Assembly (NCBI GenBank): GCA_002162095.1
Contig: CP021424.1
Span: forward strand, 248,001 to 312,000
Origin: Armatimonadetes bacterium Uphvl-Ar2
GTDB lineage: Bacteria; Armatimonadota; Fimbriimonadia; Fimbriimonadales; Fimbriimonadaceae
Length of the DNA stretch: 64,000 nucleotides
Reading direction: 5' to 3'
In this document: piece after piece, positions 33,675 to 42,601 of the stretch
Layout of the letters: each line of letters begins with the position of its first letter
Numbering within the stretch: the first letter of the stretch is position 1
The notes under the pieces: generated by a model
The model's database searches: none
Told to the model about the DNA's origin: nothing
The model's input: only the letters and a program-made list of their open reading frames with translations
Position numbers and translations under genes: made by a program

Positions 33675-35056
33675 CTAGGCGCTGGGTTCCTTCCGCAGCG
33701 GCTCATTTGCCACGGCGGTCAGGATTTCGTCCAGCATCGCGATCAGCCGTTCTACATCCTCGGAAGTGACATTCAGGTTCGGGCGCAGGCGGATGCTACG
33801 CTCCCCGGCCCCAAGCAGGAGCAGCCCGTGCTCGCGAAGTGCCGTGCGTACCACCGCCGCCTTGCGCTCCGAACTATCCAGGCTAAACCCTTGGTAAAGC
33901 CCCATTCCCCGCACGTTCAGCACGATGCCTTGGTGGCGGAGTTGCAAAGCGCGCAGAGCCCGGTTGATCTCATGGCCCATCTGGGCGGCGTGCTCAATCA
34001 GCCCATCTCGCTCGATGATCTCCATCTCGCGCACCACCCGCACCATGTCGGCCAGGGTGCCGCCCCAGGTGCTATCCAGCACGCCGACCTCTTCCAGCGG
34101 CTCCTTCATGTAGATCACGCCGGCCCCAAACTTCTTGCCCGTGGCCACCGCCAGTGGTGAGTAAGGCAGGTCGAAGTGGTCGATCGCAAACATGCGGCCC
34201 GTCGCGCCCAGTCCGGTCTGCACTTCATCAAATGCCAAGGCCACGCCGTGCTTGTGGGAAAGCTCGCTCAGGCCTCGGAAGAACGAAGGCAGCGCCATAC
34301 GCTGGCCGCCCGCCCCTTGGATCGGCTCCACAATAATGCCGACCACTTCGCTGGCCATCTGCTGCAGCACCATATCCAGCATGTCCAGAGCGTTTTGACT
34401 GGCGCGCAGGTTCTCCGATTCCGTTTTGTCGGTATCCAGCGCCGGGAACGGCAGCTTGATATTGCCCCCACTGATGAGCCCGTGGAAGTCTTGCGTCGCC
34501 ACCGGGTCCATCGTTTGCGTTACGCCCAAGGCGTACACCGTGCGGCCGTGGAACGCGCGATCGAAGTACACAAAGCGCCGGGCGGTGGGGGTGGTGCCGG
34601 CGGCGCGGTGCTTGCAGTTAAAGCGTGACACCAAGTACTTCATCATGTTCTCCACCGCTTCGGCCCCGCTGTTCACCGCGTAGACCTCCAGGTGGTCGTT
34701 GCGCATGCTCTCGGGGCCACCCGGTGCAACATGCGGTAGTACGCCAAGCATTCCGGCGTCAAGAAATCGGGGTTCGCCACCTTGTGCGTGGCCACCATGC
34801 CGAGCCGCTGCAGGAACTCGGGCTCCACCATATCCGGGTGGTTGTGCGCCAGCAAGCGCGAGCCGTAATAGCCCACCCAGTCGAACAACCGCTGGCCATC
34901 TATGGTCTCCAATTCCATGCCCTTCCCTTTCGCCAAATCGAGCACAAACGGGTACGGATCGTAAATCACGTAATTGCGCATTTCGTCCAGCATCGCCGCT
35001 GAAACGGGGCCGGGAAATGCGGTGCCTTGCGTGGATGAAACCGGGGCCGTGGTCAT
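33675..35056 (-). CDS. lat: L-lysine 6-transaminase-like class III aminotransferase, frameshifted
   Basis: Joining the N-terminal frame (from ATG 35056, YDPYPFVLDLAKGKGMELET, AHNHPDM) with the downstream frame (VYAVNSGAEAVENMMKYLV, FDEVQTGLGATGRMFA, the PLP lysine in AVATGKKFGAG) gives about 460 residues, close to lysine epsilon-aminotransferase. The break is at the four-G run 34713-34716 (plus strand), where one base is missing. Lat enzymes make 2-aminoadipate semialdehyde from lysine. The start is supported by CACAAT 7 nt upstream. Confidence 0.78.
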
Positions 35057-35063
35057 AGTTACA

Positions 35064-35069
35064 ATTGTG
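35064..35069 (-). promoter_or_regulatory. -10 box CACAAT, leaderless-type
   Basis: CACAAT on the minus strand is followed by 7 nt (TGTAACT) and the ATG at 35056. Confidence 0.45.
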
Positions 35070-35118
35070 AGACGCCGAGTTCGCCCCCCACCGGGTAGTG
35101 CGTGACGTTTGGATTAGG

Positions 35119-35124
35119 TACAAC
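35119..35124 (+). promoter_or_regulatory. -10 box TACAAC, leaderless-type
   Basis: TACAAC is followed by 6 nt (CAGCCT) and the ATG at 35131. It forms a 74-nt divergent promoter region with the aminotransferase promoter. Confidence 0.5.
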
Positions 35125-35130
35125 CAGCCT

Positions 35131-36155
35131 ATGCGGCGCGCGCTCGGCTCGTGGTGGTGGGTGGCCTTTTTGCTCCTGATTTGGGGATGTGCGGGGGCCA
35201 CATCAGTCTCGACGACCCCTCCTCAATCCCTGCGGATTTCTCCTTCCACGGCTTCGGTTCGCATCGGCGAAAGCCTGGACTTCACGGCCTTTGCCGTGGG
35301 CGGCGAAGGTGTGGCCATCGAATGGAGCGCCAGCGCGGGCACGATCACCAGTGGTGGTCGTTACACCGCCCCACCACGCCGGGCAACTACACGGTGCGCG
35401 CGCAGTTCGCGGGGGCTCCGGGCATTAACGCCACCGCCAACGTTGCCGTGACCGATGGCGTGACGGTGCGCATCACCCCCGGAGCCGGGCCGGTCATGGC
35501 CCCGCAAAGCCGCTTTACGTTCTCTGCTGACGTGCAAAACACCAGCAACCGCCGCCTGAGCTGGGAGGCCACCGGTGGCACCATTGACCAGGACGGCCTC
35601 TTCCGCCCCGCCGGCGTGGGTGCCTACACTGTTACGGCGCGCAGCGAAGCCGATAACAGCAAGCTCGCCACCGTCAACGGCGTGATCGTCGCGAACCCCC
35701 GGGTGCGTATGAACTTCGGCACGCGCGGCGAGATCGTGATGAGCCTAGACACCTCCGCCGCTCCCAACACCGTAGCCAACTTTGTCGACTTGGTGAATCA
35801 GCAGTTCTACAACGGCATCATCTTGCACCGCTACGAAGTCGGCTTCGTGATTCAGGGCGGCGACCCGCTCACTAAGACGCTTCCCCTCACCGATCCTCGC
35901 ATCGGCACCGGCGGCCCGGGCTACACCATCCCGTTTGAAGCCAGCCCCTTGCGCCATAACCAGTACGCCGTGGCCATGGCCCTCAACTCCGTGCGCAGCG
36001 ACACGGCGGGCTCGCAGTTCTATATCACGCTAGAGCCGGAACCCGGCCTGGATGATGACTACTGCGTGTTCGGCAACGTCACCAGCGGCCAGGCAGTAGT
36101 GGACGCCCTGCGCCGGGGTGACACCATCGTTTCCGCTGTTACCGAGGCCCCGTAA
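35131..36155 (+). CDS. lipoprotein cyclophilin-type peptidyl-prolyl isomerase with Ig-like repeats, frameshifted
   Basis: The N-terminus is a lipoprotein signal (FLLLIWGC, lipid Cys20). Two Ig-like/Big2-type segments follow (LRISPSTASVRIGESLDFTA..., then VRITPGAGPVMAPQSRFTFS...), and from about residue 200 a cyclophilin domain (MNFGTRGEIVMSLDTSAAPN, NFVDLVNQQFYNGIILHR, FVIQGGDP, SAGSQFYI-like AGSQFYITLEPEP). One C is missing at the run 35369-35372; restored length is about 341. It overlaps the FHA gene by 1 bp. It likely folds proteins at the outer face of a membrane. Confidence 0.82.
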
Positions 36156-37032
36156 TGAACATGGACCCGAACCGAACCGTAATGGGCGGTGGCCCGCCGG
36201 TGGACCTGAACCGCACGCTGATGGGCGGCGGGCCGTCGCTCCAGGTCACCCAGACCATCGTGCCGGTGCAGTGCCCGGTGTGCAAGAGCTTCAATCCGCC
36301 CGGATTGATGGCGTGCAACGAGTGCGGCCTCATCTTTGCGATGGCGCTGGATGGCGATGCCTTCGGGGCGCCCAGCGTCCGCCTGCCCGTGCTGGTGGAT
36401 GAATCCGGCCGCGAGCACCCCATCCGCCCCGGGGCCAACCTGGTGGGCCGCAAGGGCGATATTGCCATTGATGACAACCGCATTAGCCGCCAGCACGCCC
36501 GCCTCACGACCACCGATGATGGCTTTACGATCGAAGACCTTGGCAGTACCAACGGCACCAAGGTGGATGGCCAGCCGCTGGCCGTAGGCCAAGTTCAGAG
36601 CGTGGCACCTGGGCAAAGTATTGAGTTCGGGGGGCACGTGGTACGCATCCAAGAGCCCGGCCAGGCCGCCCGCACCCTGATGCCGAGCGGTGGCCGCACC
36701 ATGGCCATGGCCGCCGCCCCCATGACCCCCGGCGAAGACACCGTGCGTGCCTGGCTGGTGACCCCAACGGCGAGATCCCCCTGCGCGAAGGTGTCCAGAC
36801 GTTTGGTCGTCGCGACGGCAATGACGTGGTGGTGGCCGACCCGTACGTGAGCGGTTCGCACGGCACGATTGACCTCACCCCGGATGCCGTCTACTTCACC
36901 GACACCGGCAGCAGCAATGGCACTAGCGTGAACGGCGCCAAGCTCGCCACGGGGCAACGCACCCGCATCCAAGACGGCGACGAGATTCAGATCGGGCAAC
37001 TCACCTTGCGAATCCGCTACCGAGGCGCATGA
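36155..37032 (+). CDS. zinc-ribbon double-FHA protein, frameshifted
   Basis: Order of parts: an N-terminal repeat (NRTVMGGGPPVDLNRTLMGG), a C4 zinc ribbon (CPVCKSFNPPGLMACNECG), FHA domain 1 (NLVGRKGDIAIDDNRISRQH, DLGSTNGTKVDG), a Thr-rich linker (ARTLMPSGGRTMAMA) and FHA domain 2 (SGSHGTIDL, SSNGTSVNGAKL). FHA domains bind phosphothreonine. A base is missing at the C run 36762-36765; restored length is about 292. The start overlaps the cyclophilin stop (TAATG), and the end overlaps the PP2C gene by 4 bp. Confidence 0.83.
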
Positions 37033-37856
37033 TGGAAGATATCACCGCCGATTACGCCGTCGAGACGATTGCGCCCGCCGCTGAGCTGAGGGTGCGCATG
37101 CAAGTCCAAGTCGCGCAGAAGACCGACATGGGCCGGGTGCGCGAGAACAACGAGGACAAGGCCGAGTTCTATCTCCCCGACACCGATGCCGATGCCGCGC
37201 GCCGGGGCTCCGTGTTCATCATGTGCGACGGCATGGGCGGCCACGAAGCTGGACAGATCGCCAGCGAAGTCGCCTGCAAGACCTGGCTGGACGTGTATTA
37301 CGCTCACCCCAGCGAATCCGTGCAAACCGCGGCCCTGCAAGCCACGCTGGCCGCCAACCGCTTTGTGCTGGACCGCGCCCGTGCCAACCCGCAGTGGAAA
37401 GGCATGGGCACCACACTCAGCGCCCTGGCCCTGGTGCAAGACCAAGCCGTGATTGCGCACGTGGGGGATAGCCGTATCTACCGCCTACGTGGCGGCGAGA
37501 TTGAGATGCTGACCCGCGACCACACCTGGGTGGAGGAAACGGTTTCGCAGGGCATCATGTCGCGCGAGGAAGCCGAGCGCCACCCCTACAAGCACGTGAT
37601 CCTGCGCGCCATCGGCACCCAAGATGCCCTCGAAGTGGATGTTCTGTCCGATTTTGTATTGCCCGGTGATATTTATATGCTGTGCAGCGATGGCGTGACA
37701 AATCACGTGAATGCCGAGCAAATCCGGGAAGTGCTGAGTCAGCGCGGACCTTCCCCGGCGGCAGGCGAGCTTGTGCGTATGGCTTTAGCCGATGGCGGCA
37801 GCGACAACGCCACCGTGCTGGTGGTGCACGTGCAGGGCCTGGAGCCCTTAGTTTGA
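37029..37856 (+). CDS. PP2C-family serine/threonine phosphatase
   Basis: A 275-residue PPM/PP2C phosphatase, soluble, with the metal-site motifs in order: RENNEDK (about 38-44), CDGMGGHEAG (66-75), IAHVGDSRIYR, LCSDGVTNHV and GGSDNATVLVV. It would remove phosphate from Ser/Thr, a natural partner for the FHA protein with which it is coupled (ATGA overlap). No Ser/Thr kinase is found in this window. The end overlaps the convergent histidine kinase by 9 bp. Confidence 0.92.
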   Translation: MMEDITADYAVETIAPAAELRVRMQVQVAQKTDMGRVRENNEDKAEFYLPDTDADAARRGSVFIMCDGMGGHEAGQIASEVACKTWLDVYYAHPSESVQTAALQATLAANRFVLDRARANPQWKGMGTTLSALALVQDQAVIAHVGDSRIYRLRGGEIEMLTRDHTWVEETVSQGIMSREEAERHPYKHVILRAIGTQDALEVDVLSDFVLPGDIYMLCSDGVTNHVNAEQIREVLSQRGPSPAAGELVRMALADGGSDNATVLVVHVQGLEPLV

Positions 37857-39185
37857 CTTTTGGGGGCTAGCGGCCCCAACAGCCCCGGGCATGTCCATCG
37901 CGACGTGCGGGAAGTCCAACCGGAACGTGGTGCCCTCACCCAGGCGGCTATCAATTTGCAAGCGGGCATCATGGGTGGCGGCGAGGTCCAGCACCACCTT
38001 GGTGCCGAGGCCACTGCCCGCGCTATTCACCCAAGAAGTCCGGGCCGAACCCTCTAGGATTTCACGCACGGTTTGCGGCGACATCCCCGGGCCACTATCG
38101 CTGATTTCGAGCACGTGGTAGTTCTGGTCGAACCGGTAATTCACGCGGATCACGCCGTAGGTTTCAAGCTTGTCCGGGTGCGCGGCTTTCCAATCTTTGG
38201 GCACCGATTCGGCCACCGCCTTGATCGCATTGCCCACCAGGTTTTCGACAATCCGCATAACGAAAAGATCATCAAAGAAGTGCTCGGGAGCGTCGTGGGC
38301 GAGGTCGTACTGAATATGCGCGCGAGCCTCGCGGGCCTGCGGCTCCATAAATTCGGCGGCTTCACGCACGATGGCGGCAAAGTCTTGGCGCTTCTTCTTC
38401 GGTTCCAGCGGGCGACCGGCCGCGAGGTTATTCACCAGCCGTGCGTAGCGGTAGACGCGGTCCGAATACGGCTCAAACACGTCCTCAAACGTGCCCTCAA
38501 GCAACTGCAGGTAAAGCCAGGCATCGCCGGTAATCCCTCCCTCTTTCAGGGCCTGCTCAAGCCCCGCGAGGTTGCGGCGGAACTCCGGCAAGAACGTCAC
38601 CAGCACCCCGGCTTTGTTGGCCAGGTCGTGCGCGGCGCGCCCCATCCCTTCCAGGGCCGCCACTTGGCGGCGGCGCTCCATCAGGCGACTGTTGCTCACC
38701 GCCAGCGCGCAAATATCACTGATGATATCCAGCATCTGGAGGTCGGCTTCGTCAAAGTTGCCCTCGATTTTATTGACAATTTGAATGACACCCAGCGGCT
38801 CCGCGCCCGTAATCATCAGCGGCATCGTCAACATCGATCGCACCGTCACCCCGGCCTTGCGCTCAAAGTCGGTGCGGGTCTGCACGCTGGCATTGGGGAA
38901 CTCGTTGATTCGCGCCGTGCGCGCTTGGAACACTTCCCCGGCCACCCCAAAGTTGTCCGGAATATCTAAGCGCTCGAGCTTTGATCCAATATCCGAGGGC
39001 AGAACGTGCTTGAACTTGAGCCGCCTTGTCGAAGGCTCGTGCAGATAAATCGTGCCCCCCATCGCCCCCGCCGCCTCGACGCAGATAGCCAGGACGTCGC
39101 GGAGAACACTCTCCACGTCGTCAACGCTGGCAAGCTTATTTGCGGCTTGGTTCACAAGCCGGAGGAGGCGCATTTCGGTGGCCAT
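37848..39185 (-). CDS. GAF-domain sensor histidine kinase
   Basis: A soluble 445-residue kinase: N-terminal GAF domain (about 20-165, DVESVLRDVLAICVEAAG to MLDIISDICALAVSN), an H-box-like RAAHDLANKAGVL with His186, and a HATPase_c domain with N box MRIVENLVGNAIKA (N315, N319), G1 ISDSGPGMS and G2 GSGLGTKVVLDL. No membrane helix or receiver domain is present and no response regulator lies adjacent. It is convergent to the PP2C gene; a shared signalling role is inference. Confidence 0.88.
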   Translation of the reverse strand: MATEMRLLRLVNQAANKLASVDDVESVLRDVLAICVEAAGAMGGTIYLHEPSTRRLKFKHVLPSDIGSKLERLDIPDNFGVAGEVFQARTARINEFPNASVQTRTDFERKAGVTVRSMLTMPLMITGAEPLGVIQIVNKIEGNFDEADLQMLDIISDICALAVSNSRLMERRRQVAALEGMGRAAHDLANKAGVLVTFLPEFRRNLAGLEQALKEGGITGDAWLYLQLLEGTFEDVFEPYSDRVYRYARLVNNLAAGRPLEPKKKRQDFAAIVREAAEFMEPQAREARAHIQYDLAHDAPEHFFDDLFVMRIVENLVGNAIKAVAESVPKDWKAAHPDKLETYGVIRVNYRFDQNYHVLEISDSGPGMSPQTVREILEGSARTSWVNSAGSGLGTKVVLDLAATHDARLQIDSRLGEGTTFRLDFPHVAMDMPGAVGAASPQKSN

Positions 39186-39341
39186 TCGCGCGGGACTTTA
39201 GTCTGACATATTCAACGCGCGACCATCGCCTCGCGTTCCGGTCATCCTTGCGGATTCCGACGCATTTTAACCAGTCCCCTTCAGTTGATTCCGTGTTTCC
39301 CGGGATTTCCGCAGCGAATGGAGTAGAAAGAACAGAACACC

Positions 39342-39935
39342 ATGAGTGCCGCTGTTTACGAAGCCCTGCGCAAAACCCTGGCCGAAAGTTACGTTCTGCT
39401 CATCAAAACCCACAACTATCACTGGAATGTGAAGGGTCCGCAGTTTGTGGCTCTCCACAATCTTTTCGAATTGCAATACAACGAGCTTTTCCTAGCGGTG
39501 GATGAATTGGCCGAGCGGCTCCGCGCCCTGGGTCAGCACGCCCCCGGAACCATGGCGGAATTCGCGGCCATCAGCCAAATCAAAGATGGCCAGGCCACCA
39601 AGGCTAGCGACATGGTGGCCGACCTCCGCGCCAGCCATACCCTTGTCGCGCAAACCGCTCGCAAGGGTGTCAAGGCCGCCGAAGGTGTTGACGATGTGGG
39701 CACCGCCGACCTCCTGACGGCTCGTAGCCAAAGCCACGAGAAGGCCGCTTGGATGCTGGCCAGCATTCTAGAAGAAGAGGCGGCCCCCGCCGCCAAGGCT
39801 CCCAGCGTGAGCCCGGCGGCTCCCGCCAAGAAGGCGGCTAAGCCCGCACCCAAGGCCGAGGCTGTAAAGTCAACAGCCCCGAAAGTAGCCACTCCCAAGC
39901 CCGCGGCTGCCAAGCGACGCCGCGTCGCGGGCTAA
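39342..39935 (+). CDS. dps: Dps-family ferritin-like DNA-protection protein with a basic tail
   Basis: Residues 1-150 are Dps: LIKTHNYHWNVKGPQFVALH (ferroxidase His), LFLAVDELAERLRALG and GTADLLTARSQSHEKAAWML. Dps shells oxidise iron and protect DNA. The last ~45 residues form a Lys/Ala/Pro-rich tail (PAKKAAKPAPKAEA, ending KRRRVAG), which would bind DNA as in mycobacterial-type Dps. No clear Shine-Dalgarno is seen near the ATG. Confidence 0.9.
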   Translation: MSAAVYEALRKTLAESYVLLIKTHNYHWNVKGPQFVALHNLFELQYNELFLAVDELAERLRALGQHAPGTMAEFAAISQIKDGQATKASDMVADLRASHTLVAQTARKGVKAAEGVDDVGTADLLTARSQSHEKAAWMLASILEEEAAPAAKAPSVSPAAPAKKAAKPAPKAEAVKSTAPKVATPKPAAAKRRRVAG

Positions 39936-39942
39936 GGCGGCG

Positions 39943-40494
39943 CTAATCCCGCTCCACGGGTGGGAACTGCGAGGTGGCCACGCGCACGGTTAGCGCGTCG
40001 CCATCCAGTTCCCACTCGGCTTGCGGCACCAAGGTGTCGATCAGGTGGAACATCGCGGTGTTCGATTTGAACATCTCGCCGGTAAGGAACTCCACGCCCC
40101 GCTCCCGGGCCGCTTCGGCCATCCGAACCATCATCGCCCTGCCTAGCCCCTTGCGCTGGAACGGGTCCACCACCACGATCGCGAAATCGGCGGTATCGGG
40201 TGCCGAGAGAAAGCGCACAAACCGCGCTGCCGCGTAGCCGCACCCGCCCTGGTTCTGCTCGTCCCCTGCCACCAAAGCGAAGTGATGAAAATGATCCACT
40301 TCGGTGAGGTATCGCAGCTCGCTTTCGGTGAATTCCTGCTTAAGTGTCAAGAAACGGCGGTAGGACGTACCCGGGCTCATGGCCGCCAATCCGCGCCGGA
40401 ACGCTTCCTTATCGGTGGCGCGCACCAGCCGCAGATCCACCTCTTCCCCGTTCCGCAGCCGAAGGCGCTCGTAGTAGTTGGAATCGTAAATCAT
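39943..40494 (-). CDS. GNAT-family N-acetyltransferase
   Basis: A 183-residue GNAT protein with the acetyl-CoA loop motif VVVDPFQRKGLGRAMMVRMA (motif A, Q-x-x-G-x-G) and preceding beta strand ADFAIVV. The substrate is unknown. It is convergent to dps, ending 7 nt apart. Confidence 0.83.
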   Translation of the reverse strand: MIYDSNYYERLRLRNGEEVDLRLVRATDKEAFRRGLAAMSPGTSYRRFLTLKQEFTESELRYLTEVDHFHHFALVAGDEQNQGGCGYAAARFVRFLSAPDTADFAIVVVDPFQRKGLGRAMMVRMAEAARERGVEFLTGEMFKSNTAMFHLIDTLVPQAEWELDGDALTVRVATSQFPPVERD

Positions 40495-40559
40495 CGGGGC
40501 CCTAGATATCCTAACGCACCGCCGCGCCCGAAGTGCGCGAAGTGTGCGAAACTGGGTGA

Positions 40560-42005
40560 ATGTTCCGAACTTTGCGTGCCGGTCACTCCCCCACGGCGGA
40601 CGTATTGGTCATGGGTGTGTTCAGCGACCGCAGCCTGCCCGCCACCGCCGCTTCCGAAGTCCTGATGGCCTCCAAGCGCAAGGAGTTCTCCGGCAAGGAA
40701 GGCCAGTGGACCGAAGCCTTCCCCGCCAACATGCCGCGCATCTTGCTGGTCGGCCTCGGCGAGTTTGCCGCCTTCAATGAGAGCAAGGCCCGCGAGGCCG
40801 GTGCCGTGGCGGGTCGCCGCCTGGCGCAGGTGCAGGCCCGCACCGCGCAGTTCGAGATGGACCGCTGGGAAGACCCCATGTGGGGGCGCGCCCTCGGTGA
40901 AGCCCTTGGCTTGCTGGCCTGGAACCCCATGCTGTACCCCGGTGCGGCCGCCAAGCCCGATACCCGCCCTGATCTCACCGTCTTTTCGTCCAACGAAACC
41001 CTGGACCACGGCCTGGCCGACGGCATTGCCCTGGCCGAAGCCGCCAATTTTGCCCGCACCCTGGCCCAAACCCCGCCCAACATCGCCAACCCCGCCTACA
41101 TGGCTGAGGCCGCCCGCGAAATGGCCGCCGAGCGCAACCTGAAGGTGGATGTGCTGAGCGACGAGTATCTACTGGCGGCGGGCTATGTGGGCATCGCGAC
41201 CGTGGGCCGCGCCTCTGCCAATGCAGGGTGCCTCATCCGCATCGAATACTGCCCCGAAGGCATGGAAGACACCGCCCCCGTGGTGCTGGTCGGCAAGACC
41301 ATCACCTACGACACCGGTGGCCTCAGCCTTAAGATCAGCGGGGCCATGGCCGGCATGAAGGTGGATAAGGCCGGCGGCTGCGCCGTGCTCGGCGCCATGC
41401 GCGCCATCGCCGATGTGGTGAAGCCCAACGTGCGCGTGGTGGGCTTGCTCACCGCCGCCGAAAACAGCGTGAGCGATGACGCCTACCGACCCGACGACGT
41501 GCTGACCTACAGCAACGGCGTGACGGTGGAAGTGACCAATACCGATGCCGAAGGCCGCCTGGTGCTGGCCGACGGCCTGATTTGGGCCTGCGACCGCGAA
41601 AAGGCCAAGTGCATCGTGGACCTCGCCACCCTCACCGGCGGCGTGGTCGTGGCGCTCGGCAGCACGTTCGCCGGCATTTTCAGCACCGATGACAGCCTTT
41701 GCCAAGACCTGACCGACGCTGGCCAAGCCACCGGCGAGCGTGTGTGGCGCTTGCCGCTGGACCAGGGCTACCGCGACATGATGAAGAGCAACGTAGCGGA
41801 CCTGGTGAACTCGGTGCCCAACCGCAAGGCGCACCCGGTGCAGGGGGCCACGTTCCTTTCGTTCTTTGTCAACGAAGGCACGCCCTGGGCGCACATTGAC
41901 ATCGCCGGAACGGCCGGCAACGACAGCGACAAGGGCATGTTTGTGAATGGCCCGACCGGATTCGGTGTGCGCCTGCTGGCTCGCTACCTCGAAAACCATG
42001 GATGA
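40560..42005 (+). CDS. pepA: M17 leucyl aminopeptidase
   Basis: A 481-residue cytosol aminopeptidase. The two-metal site and catalytic residues are visible: VGKTITYDTGG (K246, D251), MKVDKAGG (D269) and NTDAEGRLVLADGL (N327 to L334, with R333). The M17 N-terminal macro-like domain precedes. It releases N-terminal residues from peptides and usually forms a hexamer. The next gene overlaps its end by 8 bp. Confidence 0.93.
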   Translation: MFRTLRAGHSPTADVLVMGVFSDRSLPATAASEVLMASKRKEFSGKEGQWTEAFPANMPRILLVGLGEFAAFNESKAREAGAVAGRRLAQVQARTAQFEMDRWEDPMWGRALGEALGLLAWNPMLYPGAAAKPDTRPDLTVFSSNETLDHGLADGIALAEAANFARTLAQTPPNIANPAYMAEAAREMAAERNLKVDVLSDEYLLAAGYVGIATVGRASANAGCLIRIEYCPEGMEDTAPVVLVGKTITYDTGGLSLKISGAMAGMKVDKAGGCAVLGAMRAIADVVKPNVRVVGLLTAAENSVSDDAYRPDDVLTYSNGVTVEVTNTDAEGRLVLADGLIWACDREKAKCIVDLATLTGGVVVALGSTFAGIFSTDDSLCQDLTDAGQATGERVWRLPLDQGYRDMMKSNVADLVNSVPNRKAHPVQGATFLSFFVNEGTPWAHIDIAGTAGNDSDKGMFVNGPTGFGVRLLARYLENHG

Positions 42006-42597
42006 GGCCGCATTCGCCCGGTTCTCGTCCTGCGAGTATCTCGGGCCGGTGGTGGCGCGCTTCGGTCCGCTGGAGATGGGCCAGCCCGAGGAGCCGCTCA
42101 CCTGCCTGGTGTCGTCGCTGGTTTCGCAGCAGCTGAGTGTCAAGGCCGCCGCGACCATCTGGGGGCGCTTGGTCGAGCGCATCGGCGGCGAGCCCGTGGA
42201 CCCGGAACGCCTCCTCGATGTCTCGCCGGACGAGCTACGAACCCTCGGCCTCAGCCGCCAGAAAGCGCGCTACGTCCACGCCGTGGCGCAGGCCTGGCTG
42301 GACCACAACTGGCGGGCGGATGACTGGTTTTCGATGCCCGATGACGAGGTGCGCGCGCGCTTGCTCCCCATCCCTGGGGTCGGCCCATGGACGGTGGATA
42401 TGTTCCTCATCTTCGGCCTGCACCACCCCGATGTGTGGCCGCTGGGCGACCTCGGCATCCAAAACGGCCTCAAGCGCCTGGTGCGCTCGGATTTGACGGC
42501 GGGGGACATGGCGGAGCTGGGCGAACGGTGGCAACCCCACCGCTCACTGGCTGCCCGATATATCTGGAAGAGCCTGGACAACACCCCGGTTTCGTAG
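41998..42597 (+). CDS. DNA-3-methyladenine glycosylase, AlkA-like HhH-GPD
   Basis: A 199-residue HhH-GPD protein. The helix-hairpin-helix LPIPGVGPWTVDMFLIF (123-139) and the catalytic Asp in WPLGDLG (D151) are typical of AlkA/MagI-type enzymes, which excise alkylated purines. The AlkA N-terminal beta domain is lacking, as in the shorter bacterial members. The ATG at 41998 sits inside the pepA 3' end. Confidence 0.85.
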   Translation: MDEAAFARFSSCEYLGPVVARFGPLEMGQPEEPLTCLVSSLVSQQLSVKAAATIWGRLVERIGGEPVDPERLLDVSPDELRTLGLSRQKARYVHAVAQAWLDHNWRADDWFSMPDDEVRARLLPIPGVGPWTVDMFLIFGLHHPDVWPLGDLGIQNGLKRLVRSDLTAGDMAELGERWQPHRSLAARYIWKSLDNTPVS

Positions 42598-42601
42598 CCC
42601 C

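Noticed and set aside
33672-33684. Small inverted repeat between rimK and the aminotransferase as terminator
   Set aside because: The stem AGCGC/GCGCT is only 5 bp with a 3-nt loop and no T tract.
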